Shown here in pieces: positions 17,406-26,459 of a stretch of 64,000 nucleotides of DNA. The notes below the pieces were generated by a model. The model had not been told where the DNA came from, searched no databases, and was given only the letters and a program-made list of their open reading frames with translations. Source of the stretch: Cellulomonas flavigena DSM 20109 (GTDB taxonomy: Bacteria > Actinomycetota > Actinomycetes > Actinomycetales > Cellulomonadaceae); the NCBI RefSeq assembly GCF_000092865.1, contig NC_014151.1, positions 1,054,001 to 1,118,000 on the forward strand, in the 5' to 3' direction. Within the stretch, counting starts at the first letter, position 1; each line of letters starts with the position of its first letter. Position numbers and translations under genes: made by a program.

Positions 17406-18671
17406 TCAGGTGGTGACCTCGGCGGTGAGCTCGCCCGCGGCGACGCGGACGCGGAGGCGGTCGCCCGCGGTGACGTCGTCGGGGCTGCGGACGACGACCC
17501 CGTCGGCGCGCTGCACCACCGCGTACCCGCGTTCGAGCGTCGCGGCGGGGGACAGTGCACGTACCTGGCCGGCCAGCCGCGCCGTCTCGGTCGCGGCGAG
17601 CGCGACGGCCGCGTCGACCACGGCCCGACCCCGCGCCGTCAGCCGACGCAGCACGTCGACGTGCGGGTCGACGAGCGTCTCGGGGCGCGCCAGGACGGGC
17701 CGGCTGCGCAGGTGCGCGAGTGTCGACTCCTCCCGGGCCAGCCGGTGCTGCACGGCCGCGCGCGTGCGGGTGCGTGCCTGGACCAGGCGGGCGCGCTCCT
17801 CGGTGACGTCGGGCACGACGCGCTTGGCGGCGTCGGTGGGCGTCGACGCGCGCAGGTCCGCGACCAGGTCGAGCAGCGGGGAGTCCATGTGGTGGCCGAT
17901 CGCGCTGACCAGCGGGGTGCGGCACGCGGCCGCGGCGCGCACCAGCGTCTCGTTGCTGAACGGCAGGAGGTCCTCGAACGAGCCGCCGCCGCGCGCGACG
18001 ACGACCACCTCGACGCGCGGGTCGGCGTCGAGCTCGGCGATGGCGGCGGAGACCTCGGGCACCGCGCTCGGACCCTGCACGGTGACGCGGCGGATCTCGA
18101 ACTGCACCGCGGGCCAGCGCGCGCGGGCGTTCGATACGACGTCGTGCTCGGCGTCGCCCTGCTGCGCGCACACCAGTCCGACGACGCCAGGCAGGAACGG
18201 CAGGGCCCGCTTGCGCGCGTCGTCGAAGAGGCCCTCGGCCGCCAGCACGCCCTTGAGCTGCTCGATGCGCGCGAGCAGCTCGCCCAGTCCGACGAGCCGG
18301 ACGCGGTCCGCGGCGAACCCCAGCGAGCCCTTCTTCACCTGGTACTGCGGGCGGGCGTGCACCACGACGTGCGCGCCGTCGGCGAACCGGTCGCCCAGGC
18401 TCATCGCCGCGACCGCGGGCAGCGTCACGGAGATCGACATGTCGAGGTCGGTGTCACGCAGCGTGAGGAACAGCAGCGAGTTCCACCGCCGCACGTTGAG
18501 CAGTTGCCCCTCGACCCACACCGGCGGCATGCGCGCGACGTAGTCGGCGACCTTGGGGGCGAGGTGGCGCACCGGCCACGGACGCTCGGGCGTGGTGTCG
18601 GCGGCCTTCAGCGGCAGCGGCAGCGCGGCGGGTGGGGCACCGGCCGCGAGGGCGCTCGTCTCGTCGTGCAC
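17406..18671 (-). CDS. xseA: Exodeoxyribonuclease VII large subunit
   Basis: XseA, the catalytic subunit of exonuclease VII. The N-terminal OB-fold (tRNA-anti type) runs from about [16 protein letters not shown] to the region around 120. The catalytic core contains [16 protein letters not shown], then [20 protein letters not shown] and [31 protein letters not shown], all family hallmarks. Long Arg/Ala-rich helices fill the C-terminal third. GTG 18671 (421 aa) is preferred as GGCAGG lies about 8 nt upstream; GTG 18689 (427 aa) is possible but has no SD. It is divergent from ispH, with 143 bp between starts, and xseB follows only after the repeat island. Confidence 0.94.
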   Translation of the reverse strand: MHDETSALAAGAPPAALPLPLKAADTTPERPWPVRHLAPKVADYVARMPPVWVEGQLLNVRRWNSLLFLTLRDTDLDMSISVTLPAVAAMSLGDRFADGAHVVVHARPQYQVKKGSLGFAADRVRLVGLGELLARIEQLKGVLAAEGLFDDARKRALPFLPGVVGLVCAQQGDAEHDVVSNARARWPAVQFEIRRVTVQGPSAVPEVSAAIAELDADPRVEVVVVARGGGSFEDLLPFSNETLVRAAAACRTPLVSAIGHHMDSPLLDLVADLRASTPTDAAKRVVPDVTEERARLVQARTRTRAAVQHRLAREESTLAHLRSRPVLARPETLVDPHVDVLRRLTARGRAVVDAAVALAATETARLAGQVRALSPAATLERGYAVVQRADGVVVRSPDDVTAGDRLRVRVAAGELTAEVTT

Positions 18672-18802
18672 GTGCCCAGCCTGCCCCACGGATCCGACAG
18701 CGACCGACGCGAGACACGGGCGCCGGGCCCGCGTCGCGCGGGTCTCGTGGAGGTCAGGTCACGGTGACCGGCCTCACCCGGGCCCCTGTGCGACCCGGCG
18801 CC

Positions 18803-18808
18803 TAGACT
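18803..18808 (+). promoter_or_regulatory. Candidate -10 box for leaderless ispH
   Basis: TAGACT ends 6 nt before the ispH GTG at 18815, the spacing expected if transcription begins at the start codon itself. No Shine-Dalgarno is present. No clear -35 was found. Confidence 0.6.
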
Positions 18809-18814
18809 GGCGAG

Positions 18815-19870
18815 GTGACCCACGCTGCCCCCGACCCCGCCGACGTGCGCGCCGCCGACGCCCCGCGCAAGCGCGTGCTCCTCGCCGCGCCCCGCGGGTA
18901 CTGCGCCGGTGTCGACCGCGCCGTCATCGCGGTCGAGAAGGCCCTCGAGCACTACGGCGCCCCCGTGTACGTGCGCAAGGAGATCGTGCACAACCGGCAC
19001 GTCGTCGACACGCTCGCGGCCCGCGGCGCGGTGTTCGTGGACGAGACCGACGAGGTGCCCGAGGGCGCCCGCGTCGTGTTCTCGGCGCACGGCGTCTCGC
19101 CCGCGGTCAAGGCGTCGGCCGCCGCGCGCAACCTGCAGACGATCGACGCGACGTGCCCCCTGGTGACCAAGGTTCACAAGGAGGCGGTGCGCTTCGCGGC
19201 CGACGACTTCGACATCCTGCTCATCGGCCACACCGGGCACGAGGAGGTCGAGGGCACGCAGGGCCACGCCCCCGAGCACATCCAGGTCGTGAACTCCCCG
19301 GACGACGCGGACCACGTCGAGGTGCGCGACCCCGAGCGGGTCATGTGGATCTCGCAGACCACGCTGTCGGTCGACGAGACGATGGAGACGGTCCGCCGGC
19401 TGCGCGTGAAGTTCCCGCACCTGCAGGACCCGCCGAGCGACGACATCTGCTACGCGACGCAGAACCGCCAGGTCGCGGTGAAGAAGCTCGCACCGTCGTG
19501 CGACGTCGTCATCACGGTCGGCTCCGCGAACTCGTCGAACTCCGTCCGGCTCGTCGAGGTCGCGCTCGACGCCGGTGCGGGTGTGTCGTACCGCGTCGAC
19601 AAGGCGGCGGAGATCGACCCGGCGTGGCTCGTCGGCGCGACGACCGTGGGCGTCACGTCGGGTGCGTCGGTCCCCGAGATCCTCGTGTCCGACGTGCTGG
19701 CGTTCCTCGCCGAGCACGGCTTCGGCGAGGTCGAGGAGGTCCGCACGGCGACGGAGGACCTCATGTTCTCCCTGCCGCGCGAGCTGCGCGCCGACCTCAA
19801 GGCCGCGGGGGAGCCGACGGGCCGTCCGCGCCCCGACGGTCGCCGTCGCCTGGACGTCCAGCCCGTCTGA
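18815..19870 (+). CDS. ispH: 4-hydroxy-3-methylbut-2-enyl diphosphate reductase
   Basis: IspH (LytB), the last enzyme of the MEP pathway, reducing HMBPP to IPP and DMAPP with a [4Fe-4S] cluster. The three cluster cysteines are visible: Cys30 in [11 protein letters not shown], Cys114 in [11 protein letters not shown] and Cys212 in [11 protein letters not shown]. The substrate-binding SAHGVSP is at 90-96 and [10 protein letters not shown] near 230. Length (351 aa) is a little over the usual 310-330 because of short extensions at both ends. The GTG start has no SD but a TAGACT box 6 nt upstream, so it is probably leaderless. Divergent from xseA. Confidence 0.97.
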   Translation: MTHAAPDPADVRAADAPRKRVLLAAPRGYCAGVDRAVIAVEKALEHYGAPVYVRKEIVHNRHVVDTLAARGAVFVDETDEVPEGARVVFSAHGVSPAVKASAAARNLQTIDATCPLVTKVHKEAVRFAADDFDILLIGHTGHEEVEGTQGHAPEHIQVVNSPDDADHVEVRDPERVMWISQTTLSVDETMETVRRLRVKFPHLQDPPSDDICYATQNRQVAVKKLAPSCDVVITVGSANSSNSVRLVEVALDAGAGVSYRVDKAAEIDPAWLVGATTVGVTSGASVPEILVSDVLAFLAEHGFGEVEEVRTATEDLMFSLPRELRADLKAAGEPTGRPRPDGRRRLDVQPV

Positions 19871-19925
19871 CGCACGCCGCCGGGCGACGTCGCACGAACC
19901 GACGCTCCGTGGGCGGTTCGCCCGC

Positions 19926-19931
19926 TATCGT
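19926..19931 (+). promoter_or_regulatory. Candidate -10 box for the secreted-protein gene
   Basis: TATCGT lies 8 nt before the GTG at 19940, with no Shine-Dalgarno between them. The layout matches the other probable leaderless genes in this window. Confidence 0.5.
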
Positions 19932-19939
19932 CCGGTTGC

Positions 19940-21208
19940 GTGAAGACGCCTCCCACGCACTCCCCTGACCCGCGCGCCGCGTGGCGGCGCCGCGTGCTCG
20001 CCCTCGTGGCCTCGGCCTCGGCGGTGACGCTCCTCGCCGCGACGCCCGCCGCCGCGCTCGGCACGTCGCTGCCCGGCAAGACCCCGGTCCCGGTCGCCAC
20101 GGTCACGCCGTCCGGCGCGCTGAGCACGGTGATCCCGGCCGGGACGTGGCTCGACGTCGAGAACTCCCAGGGCTCGACCAAGATGTTCCCCGTCGGCGAC
20201 GAGATGTCGGTCGCCGTCGGCGACGCGGGGGAGAAGCGCCTCGTCACCCTGACGATCCCGACGACGCTGGAGAAGACGCGCGGCCCGGTCGACCGCGCGA
20301 TGCTCATCTGGAGCGTGCGCTGCCACCCCATCGAGGACACGCACGACGGCATCATCGGCGGGGTGCGGCAGCCGAAGGCCGGTGACGTCACGTCGACGGG
20401 AACAGTGGTCTCGGGGTCGCCGGTCAACGGCAAGAACCTCACGCGCAACGTCCTCCTGGGCGAGACGCACACCGCCGTCGTGCGGACCCTCGTGGAGTTC
20501 AGCTCGCCCGGCCACTACACGTGCCGCGGGGAGTGGGGTGCACGGTCACGGTTCGCCGTGGGCGGCGAGAAGGTGAAGGTCGTCGGCACGAGCACGCTGG
20601 AGGCGACCGCGCCCGTCGCCGACCCGGAGAACGCCGTCAACTGCTACTGGCCGGCGACGAAGGAGTTCGTCGGCGGGCACCCGGAGGACTGCTACTACAG
20701 CGCGGCGCCCGAGCCCGGCTCCGCGGCCGAGCGCGCCGTGCCCGGCGGGGCCGCCCTGCGCATCAACAAGGTCCGGACGACCGTCGCGAAGCCCTCGGAC
20801 ACCGCGCCCGGCCGATGGATGCTCGCGCAGGCGCACCTGGCCGTCACGACGTGCGCCGGCAGCCAGCAGTCGACGTCCCCCTGCACCACGGCGGACCTCG
20901 GCGGCGGGTCGCTCGTCGAGGGCACCATCGTGCTGCGCGACCAGGACGACCAGCCCTACCCGGCCGCGTGCGTCGAGGTCGACAGGACGCTCGACGGCAC
21001 GAAGCGGCTCGACGTGTCCTCGGCGGTCCACCACGATGCCGTGCTCGTCGAGCTGCGCTTCCGCATCAAGCCGAGACCCACGTCCACGTCGACGTCGATG
21101 TGCGAGCACCGCAACCTGCGTCTGACGTCGCACGTCGCGGTGCTCTCCGGCAAGGCGGCGTGGGCGGAGCACTCGGCCTCGCAGCTCTCGGTTCTCGTCG
21201 AGCCCTGA
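19940..21208 (+). CDS. Secreted protein of unknown function
   Basis: 422 residues with a Sec signal peptide: a basic start (KTPPTHSPDPRAAWRRR), a hydrophobic core and a likely cleavage after Ala in TPAAALG near residue 39. The mature part is about 380 residues, mostly beta-strand by appearance, with at least six cysteines that could pair as disulfides (RCHP, YTCRGEW, NCYWP, EDCYYS, TTCAGS, SPCTT, AACVE, MCEHR). No catalytic or cell-wall-anchor motif was seen and no family was recognised. Its place between ispH and rmuC gives no functional clue. It is transcribed alone and converges on rmuC with only 21 bp between. Confidence 0.72.
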   Translation: MKTPPTHSPDPRAAWRRRVLALVASASAVTLLAATPAAALGTSLPGKTPVPVATVTPSGALSTVIPAGTWLDVENSQGSTKMFPVGDEMSVAVGDAGEKRLVTLTIPTTLEKTRGPVDRAMLIWSVRCHPIEDTHDGIIGGVRQPKAGDVTSTGTVVSGSPVNGKNLTRNVLLGETHTAVVRTLVEFSSPGHYTCRGEWGARSRFAVGGEKVKVVGTSTLEATAPVADPENAVNCYWPATKEFVGGHPEDCYYSAAPEPGSAAERAVPGGAALRINKVRTTVAKPSDTAPGRWMLAQAHLAVTTCAGSQQSTSPCTTADLGGGSLVEGTIVLRDQDDQPYPAACVEVDRTLDGTKRLDVSSAVHHDAVLVELRFRIKPRPTSTSTSMCEHRNLRLTSHVAVLSGKAAWAEHSASQLSVLVEP

Positions 21209-21229
21209 CCGAGCCGCGCGGCTCCCGGG

Positions 21230-22669
21230 TCACGCCCCGGGGGCCGCGCGCCCCTCGTCGAACCCCGAGCCGGCGCGGTGCGACGCCGTGCGCGCTGCCT
21301 CCTCGTCGAACGCCCGGGCGTCCCGCGCGGTGCTCCCGCTCCCGAGGACCGCGTCGTCCAGCGACACCACCTGCTCGGTGGCCGACGCGACGAGCTCGGG
21401 CGCGCTCAGCGCGGTGAGGCGCGGGTTGGCCGGCTCGGGCGTCGGCAGGTCGGCGTCGACGACGTGCAGGTCGGCGAAGCGCCGGGCGCTGACGAGCACG
21501 CGGGACTCGAACGACCCGACGGCCTGGTTGTAGGCACCGGCGGCGGCGTCGATGGACCGGCCCAGGCGCGCCAGGTGGCCACCCATCGTCGCGAGCCGCC
21601 CGTGCAGCTCCTTGCCGAGCGAGAGCACCTGCTGCGCGTTCGCGGCGAGCGCGTCCTGCCGCCACGCGTACGCGATGGTGCGCAGCAGCGCGAGCAGCGT
21701 GGTGGGGGTCGCGAGCACGACGTTGCGCTCGAACGCGTACTCCACGAGCGTCGGGTCCTGGTCCGCGGCGGCGTGCAGGAACGACTCGGCCGGCACGAAC
21801 ATCACGACGAACTCCGGTGCGGGGGCGAACTGGTCCCAGTAGCGCTTGGACGCCAGGTCGTCGACGTGCTTGCGCACGTGCCGGGCGTGCGCCGTGAGCC
21901 GCTCGGCGCGCACGCGTTCGTCGTCCGTCTGCGCGGCCTCGAGGAACCCGAGGAACGCGACCTTCGCGTCGACGACCACGTGCTTGCCGCCGGCCAGGCG
22001 CACCACCATGTCGGGGCGCTGCAGCCCGTCGTCGGTGCGGACCTGCTCCTGCTCGACGAAGTCGACGTGCGCGAGCATGCCCGCGGCCTCGACGACGCGG
22101 CGCAGCTGCACCTCGCCCCACCGCCCGCGCACCTGCGACGAGCGCAGCGCGGTGACGAGCTGAGAGGTCTCGCCGCGGAGCTGCTCGGACGCGGCGCGCA
22201 TGGCCCGGACCTGCTCGCCGAGGGCGGCGTTGCCCTCGACGCGCGCGCGCTCCGCCTCCACGAGCTCGGCGCGCACGTGCTCGAGCGTGCGGGCCAGCGG
22301 CTCGACCATCGCCCGCACGGCCTGCTCGCGCTGCGCGAGCTCGCCGACCTGCGTCTGGTGCTCGGCCGCGAGCCGCTGGTGCGCGAGCGCGAGGAACTGC
22401 TCGCTCGTCGCGGCGAGCGCCTCGTCCGCCAGGGCACGGAACCGGTCGCCGGCTCCTGCGCGCTCCGCGTCCAGGAGTGCCCGGGCCCGGGCGGCCTCGA
22501 CCTCCGCCGCGCGGACGCGGTCCGCGGTCGTGCGTGCGGCCCGCGCCGACGCCGCCGCCCACGCGAGCGCGGCACCGACGACCAGCCCGGCGAGCAGGGC
22601 CGCCACGAGCGACCCCGCCCCGGGCGTGGCGGCGGGCGTGACGGCGGCGAGGGCGGCGGTGACGTGCAT
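21230..22669 (-). CDS. rmuC: DNA recombination protein RmuC family
   Basis: 479 residues. An N-terminal membrane segment (about 20-42) is followed by a long Ala/Glu/Arg-rich coiled coil (about 45-175). The conserved RmuC nuclease-like domain follows, with GRWGEVQLRRVVEAAGM, RPDMVVRLAGGKHVVVDAKV and FVPAESFLHAA (about 180-330). The Asp and Lys in DAKV match the PD-(D/E)XK-type core proposed for the family. E. coli RmuC limits inversions at short inverted repeats; the biochemical activity is not well established. The C-terminal 70 residues are a variable low-complexity tail. Convergent with the secreted-protein gene. Confidence 0.93.
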   Translation of the reverse strand: MHVTAALAAVTPAATPGAGSLVAALLAGLVVGAALAWAAASARAARTTADRVRAAEVEAARARALLDAERAGAGDRFRALADEALAATSEQFLALAHQRLAAEHQTQVGELAQREQAVRAMVEPLARTLEHVRAELVEAERARVEGNAALGEQVRAMRAASEQLRGETSQLVTALRSSQVRGRWGEVQLRRVVEAAGMLAHVDFVEQEQVRTDDGLQRPDMVVRLAGGKHVVVDAKVAFLGFLEAAQTDDERVRAERLTAHARHVRKHVDDLASKRYWDQFAPAPEFVVMFVPAESFLHAAADQDPTLVEYAFERNVVLATPTTLLALLRTIAYAWRQDALAANAQQVLSLGKELHGRLATMGGHLARLGRSIDAAAGAYNQAVGSFESRVLVSARRFADLHVVDADLPTPEPANPRLTALSAPELVASATEQVVSLDDAVLGSGSTARDARAFDEEAARTASHRAGSGFDEGRAAPGA

Positions 22670-22731
22670 GCGCCCACCCTGTCAGGAGCCTCCGACATGC
22701 CCCGCACGCCGCGCGGCCCGGCCCGCGCCGG

Positions 22732-23262
22732 TCACTCGTACTGGGCGGTCCTCAGCAGCCGGACGCCGGTCTCGAGCGCCAGGCCCAGCAGCATGCCGTC
22801 CTCGGGGACCGTCGGGCCGGGCAGCTCACCGGGGCCGATGCGCGTCGCCTGGATGCGGGTGCGCACGCCACCGGTGAGGCGCTTCGGGACGTCCTCGACG
22901 ACGCCGTCGCGCCCGCCGTCGAGCAGGTCGCGCAGCCGGGCGAGCGCCGGGTCGCCGGACCGACCGCCCCGCACCGCGCGCACGCGCTGCGTCACCTCGG
23001 CGAGCCACGCCGTGTCGCGGCACAGCCGCGGGTCGGTGGTATACAGCACGACGGCGTCCCGGGGGCGTCGGTCGGTGGGGTCGTCCAGGCTGCGGTCCGC
23101 CTGCACGACCGACACCCGCACCAGCGGGGCGTTCCGCGCCTCCTCCTCCCACCGCTGCCGGGCTGGCCGCACGAGCGCGGACGGTCTGCCGTGGAGGCCC
23201 TCGACCACGGAGAGGTTCGGTCGCGACGTGGCGACGAGGCGGTCCCACCGGGGCGTCGTCAT
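22732..23262 (-). CDS. Conserved protein of unknown function, tandem paralogue 1
   Basis: 176-residue cytoplasmic-looking protein (no signal or membrane segment), starting MTTPRWDRLVATSRPNL at ATG 23262. It is clearly related over its whole length to the next gene upstream: shared features are WD/WE-x-LVATxRP, NAPLVRVSVVQA versus HAPLVFASVVQA, RLTGGVRTRI versus SLTGGAHARM, and an ending PEDGMLLGLALETGVRLL versus PEDGLLLGLGLEESVKLL. No known domain was recognised. Both copies share a dyad centred about 54 nt upstream of the start. Relative to its twin this copy is more Arg-rich and more diverged. Confidence 0.75.
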   Translation of the reverse strand: MTTPRWDRLVATSRPNLSVVEGLHGRPSALVRPARQRWEEEARNAPLVRVSVVQADRSLDDPTDRRPRDAVVLYTTDPRLCRDTAWLAEVTQRVRAVRGGRSGDPALARLRDLLDGGRDGVVEDVPKRLTGGVRTRIQATRIGPGELPGPTVPEDGMLLGLALETGVRLLRTAQYE

Positions 23263-23310
23263 GCCACGAAGCGAAGCAGCCCCGGTGGCCGCGGCGCGCG
23301 TCCCGAGGGC

Positions 23311-23322
23311 CGGAACCTTCCG
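23311..23322 (-). promoter_or_regulatory. GGAA-NN-TTCC dyad upstream of paralogue 1
   Basis: CGGAACCTTCCG, a two-fold symmetric site centred 54.5 nt from the start codon at 23262. The paralogue upstream has the same type of site at the same distance. It may be an operator, or an ECF-type -35 region (GGAAC). Function inferred only. Confidence 0.45.
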
Positions 23323-23341
23323 CGGCGTCGGGAGGCCGGCA

Positions 23342-23407
23342 CCCGCCGACCGGAACACGGGTCCCCGACAGGCGCCGGGGACGAGGAGCGGGGTTCCGGT
23401 CGGCGGG
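23342..23407. repeat. Inverted repeat, CCCGCCGACCGGAAC family
   Basis: Perfect 15-bp arms at 23342-23356 and 23393-23407 surround a 36-bp spacer that itself holds a smaller dyad (GTCCCC and GGGGAC). The right arm ends 3 nt from the stop of the gene at 23411-23941. The whole element sits between the two paralogues. The same core occurs as direct repeats at 14444 and 14517. It is probably a terminator-like or dispersed intergenic element. Confidence 0.82.
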
Positions 23408-23410
23408 GGG

Positions 23411-23941
23411 TCAGGCGTAGTACGACGCGGGCAGCAGTTTGACGGACTCCTCGAGCCCGAGGCCGAGCAGCAGGCCGTCCTCGGGGATCGCGCGCCCGGG
23501 CAGGTCGGCCGGGTTGACGAACGTGACGTGCATCCGGGCGTGCGCGCCGCCCGTCAGGCTCGCGGGCAGGTCCTCGAAGAAGTTGCTGTCCTCGTCGGCC
23601 AGCAGGTCGGCGAACCGGTCGACGGCCGGGTCGCCCGTCCGCGTCTCCTTGAGCGCGCGCACCCGCTCGGTGAGCTCGCGGAGCCACTGCGCGTCGCGGC
23701 TGCGTGCCGGGTCCCGCGAGTACAGCAGGACGGCCGGCGCGAACGTCGAGTGCTCCGCGTCCCACAGCACGCGGTTGGCCTGCACGACGGACGCGAACAC
23801 GAGCGGCGCGTGCACGACCCCCTGCTCCCACTTGCGGACCGCGCCGCGCAGGAAGAAGAACGGCTTGGTCCAGACCTCCTCGATCTCCTTGGTGACGGGT
23901 CGCGGCGTGGCGACCAGGCTCTCCCACTTTCCACTCTGCAT
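23411..23941 (-). CDS. Conserved protein of unknown function, tandem paralogue 2
   Basis: 176 residues, exactly the length of its neighbour at 22732-23262 and homologous throughout. It begins MQSGKWESLVATPRPVT and has FFFLRGAVRKWEQGVVHAPLVFASVVQANR in the first third. A central basic helix containing TERVRALKETRTGDPAVDRF follows, then a conserved end PEDGLLLGLGLEESVKLL. No signal peptide, membrane segment or recognised domain. The gene is transcribed leftward, with the inverted repeat 3 nt past its stop and a GGAA-NN-TTCC dyad upstream. The pair looks like a local duplication; the role is unknown. Confidence 0.77.
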   Translation of the reverse strand: MQSGKWESLVATPRPVTKEIEEVWTKPFFFLRGAVRKWEQGVVHAPLVFASVVQANRVLWDAEHSTFAPAVLLYSRDPARSRDAQWLRELTERVRALKETRTGDPAVDRFADLLADEDSNFFEDLPASLTGGAHARMHVTFVNPADLPGRAIPEDGLLLGLGLEESVKLLPASYYA

Positions 23942-23988
23942 GGCGCACAGGGTCCACCCCGGAGGGCGCGCAGGTCAGGCTGGCGGCA

Positions 23989-24002
23989 CCGGAAGGTTCC
24001 GG
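23989..24002 (-). promoter_or_regulatory. GGAA-NN-TTCC dyad upstream of paralogue 2
   Basis: CCGGAAGGTTCCGG, centred 54.5 nt from the ATG at 23941, the same distance as the matching site of the other paralogue. On the coding strand the left half reads GGAACC, which also fits an ECF sigma -35 element. Confidence 0.48.
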
Positions 24003-24074
24003 GTCGCCGGCCCCGTCCCGGGGCGGAGCGCAAGCTCCGTCCCGCGACCGATCCGTCCGGCGACCCCGCCGCCC

Positions 24075-24080
24075 TATCCT
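24075..24080 (+). promoter_or_regulatory. Candidate -10 box for the ABC exporter operon
   Basis: TATCCT lies 7 nt before the GTG at 24088 and there is no SD, so the ATPase mRNA is probably leaderless. Confidence 0.55.
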
Positions 24081-24087
24081 CGACGCC

Positions 24088-24927
24088 GTGACCACGTCCC
24101 CGCCCCTGCCCCAGCCCGGTCCCGGGCCTGCCGGCCCCGCCCCCGGCGGCGCCGCGCCCGTGCCCGGTGCGCCCGCGATCGCCCTGCGCGGCCTGTGGCG
24201 CCGCTTCGGCGACAAGGTCGCCGTCGCCGGCATCGACCTGACGATCCCGGCGGGCTCGTTCTACGGCATCGTCGGCCCCAACGGCGCGGGGAAGACGACG
24301 ACGCTGTCGATGGCGACGGGGCTGCTGCGCCCCGACGCGGGGACGGCGCTCGTGCACGGCGTCGACATCTGGGCGCACCCGGTGCAGGCCAAGCGGATCC
24401 TCGGCGTGCTGCCGGACGGCGTGCGCCTGTTCGACCGCCTCACCGGCGCCCAGCTCGTGACGTACGCGGGCCTGCTGCAGGGGCTCGACCGCCCGACGGT
24501 CGCCGCGCGTACGGCCGACCTGCTGGCGGCCGTCGGTCTGCAGGCGGACGCCGACACGCTGGTCGTCGACTACTCGGCGGGCATGACCAAGAAGGTCGCG
24601 CTCGCGTGCGCGCTCGTGCACGCCCCCCGCGTCCTGGTGCTCGACGAGCCGTTCGAGGCCGTCGACCCCGTCTCGGCGGCGAACATCCGCGAGATCCTCC
24701 AGCAGTACGTCGCGGGTGGCGGGACGGTGGTCGTGTCGTCGCACGTCATGGACCTGGTGCAGCGCATGTGCGACCACGTCGCCGTCGTCGCCGAGGGGCA
24801 CGTGCTCGCGGCGGGCACGGTCGACGAGGTCCGTGCCGGCCGCTCGCTCGAGGAGCGGTTCGTCGAGCTCGTGGGCGGGCGGATCAGCGGGGAGGGCATC
24901 GCGTGGTTGCGCACCTCGTCCGACTGA
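24088..24927 (+). CDS. ABC exporter ATP-binding protein
   Basis: 279-residue ABC ATPase of the drug/polyether-export type. A Pro/Gly-rich leader of about 28 residues comes first, then Walker A GPNGAGKTT near 62-70, a signature that departs from consensus (DYSAGMTKKVALA near 160), Walker B VLVLDEPFEAVDP near 183, and the switch His in VVVSSHVMD. The degenerate signature (YSAGMTKK in place of LSGGQ) is seen in some export ATPases. It overlaps the permease gene by 25 bp. With that permease it should form a two-component exporter of the ABC-2 kind; substrate unknown. Confidence 0.88.
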   Translation: MTTSPPLPQPGPGPAGPAPGGAAPVPGAPAIALRGLWRRFGDKVAVAGIDLTIPAGSFYGIVGPNGAGKTTTLSMATGLLRPDAGTALVHGVDIWAHPVQAKRILGVLPDGVRLFDRLTGAQLVTYAGLLQGLDRPTVAARTADLLAAVGLQADADTLVVDYSAGMTKKVALACALVHAPRVLVLDEPFEAVDPVSAANIREILQQYVAGGGTVVVSSHVMDLVQRMCDHVAVVAEGHVLAAGTVDEVRAGRSLEERFVELVGGRISGEGIAWLRTSSD

Positions 24928-26459
24928 AGCTGACCCTGCTGCGCAACGGCCTGCGGCGCAGCGTCTGGCAGGTGCTCGGACTGGTCGTGGCGGCGCTGTA
25001 CGGGCTCTCGGTGCTGGCCGGCGTGGTCGTGGGCGTCGTCGCCCTGGGGGTCGTCGACGCGCCGCTGCGGGCGGACCTCCTCGTCGTCGTGGGCTCGCTC
25101 GTCGTGCTCGGCTGGTGGGTGGTCCCCCTCGTGGCGTTCGGCGTGGACGCGACGCTCGACCCGCGTCGCTTCGTGACGTTCGGCGTGCCGCGCCGGGACC
25201 TGCTGGTCGGGCTGACGCTCGCCGGGCTGATCGGCATCCCGGGGATCGTGACGACGCTCGGCGCGCTCTCGACGCCGCTGGCGTGGTGGCGTGACCCGCT
25301 CGCCGCCCTGGCCGCGCTCGTCGGCGCCGTGCTCGCGGTTCTCGCGTGCACCGTGGGGGCCCGCGCGACGACGACGGTCCTCGCCCCCGTCCTCGGCAGG
25401 CGGCGGGTGCGCGAGGTCGTGGCGGCGGTCGCGGTGCTCCCGGTCGTCCTCCTCGGTCCGATCATGCAGGGGCTGACGCAGGCGACGTCGGGCGTCGGCG
25501 GGCTGGGTCCCGTCGCACGGGTGCTGGCCTGGACGCCCCTGGGCGCCCCGTGGGCGCTGGCCCCCGCCGTGGTCGCAGCGGACTGGGGTGGGCTCGCCCT
25601 GCGCCTGGCCATCGCGGTCGCGACGGTCGCCCTCGCGCTCGTCGCGTGGTCCTGGGCGCTGGACCGCACGCTGACGAACCCCGTGAGCGAGGGGGGTGAC
25701 TCCCGCTCGCGGGGCCTGGGCTGGTTCGCGCGGCTGCCCGCGACGCGCACGGGTGCGGTCGCCGCGCGCGCCGCGACCTACTGGGTGCGCGACCCCCGGT
25801 ACGCCGTGGCGGTGCTCGTCGCACCCGTGCTGCCGCTGGTGCTGGTCGCGTCGTCGCCCGGCAGCCAGATCGTGCTGATCGCCGGGCCCGTCGCCGCGTT
25901 CACGGTCGGCTGGAGCATCTCGGCGGACGTCGCATACGACGGCACTGCGTTCTGGTCGCACGTCGCGTCGCCGCTGCGTGGCGTGGCCGACCGGTGGGGC
26001 CGCGTGGTCGTCGCCGGGGTGATCGGCCTGGTCATGATGGTCGTCGTGGTGCTGGGCACCGTCTGGTACGCCGACCGCTGGGACGCCCTGCCGGCCCTGC
26101 TCGGTGCCGGCCTGGGGCTGCTCCTGACGGCGCTCGGCGGCGCGAGCGTCGTGTCCGCCATGGTCGTGTACCCCGTGCAGCTGCCGGGCGAGAACCCGTT
26201 CGGCACCAAGCAGGGTGCGAGCGCGGCCGCGTTCACGTCGCAGTTCGCCGGCTTCACGCTGGTCGGGCTGCTCGCGGCGCCGGTCGCGGTGCTGGCGCTG
26301 CTGTCGGTCGTGCAGCAGTCCGCTGTGCTGGGCTGGGTCGCGCTCGTCGTCGGCCCCGTGCTCGGTGCGGCCGTCCTCGTCGGCGGCGTGCGGTGGGGCG
26401 GGTCCCTGCTCGAGCGCCGCGGACCGGAGCTGCTGCAGCGGATGCGGTCCTTCACGTGA
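24903..26459 (+). CDS. ABC exporter membrane subunit
   Basis: 518-residue membrane protein. GTG 24903 was chosen for the strong GGGGAGG 7 nt upstream; it lies 25 bp inside the ATPase gene. About 12 hydrophobic segments occur in two similar halves, the second starting near residue 290 (TRTGAVAARAATYWVRDPRYAVAVL). This doubled layout is typical of large actinobacterial exporter subunits that pair with a single ATPase. No extracytoplasmic domain of note. Its TGA overlaps the GTG of the glycosyltransferase gene. Confidence 0.86.
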   Translation: MVAHLVRLKLTLLRNGLRRSVWQVLGLVVAALYGLSVLAGVVVGVVALGVVDAPLRADLLVVVGSLVVLGWWVVPLVAFGVDATLDPRRFVTFGVPRRDLLVGLTLAGLIGIPGIVTTLGALSTPLAWWRDPLAALAALVGAVLAVLACTVGARATTTVLAPVLGRRRVREVVAAVAVLPVVLLGPIMQGLTQATSGVGGLGPVARVLAWTPLGAPWALAPAVVAADWGGLALRLAIAVATVALALVAWSWALDRTLTNPVSEGGDSRSRGLGWFARLPATRTGAVAARAATYWVRDPRYAVAVLVAPVLPLVLVASSPGSQIVLIAGPVAAFTVGWSISADVAYDGTAFWSHVASPLRGVADRWGRVVVAGVIGLVMMVVVVLGTVWYADRWDALPALLGAGLGLLLTALGGASVVSAMVVYPVQLPGENPFGTKQGASAAAFTSQFAGFTLVGLLAAPVAVLALLSVVQQSAVLGWVALVVGPVLGAAVLVGGVRWGGSLLERRGPELLQRMRSFT

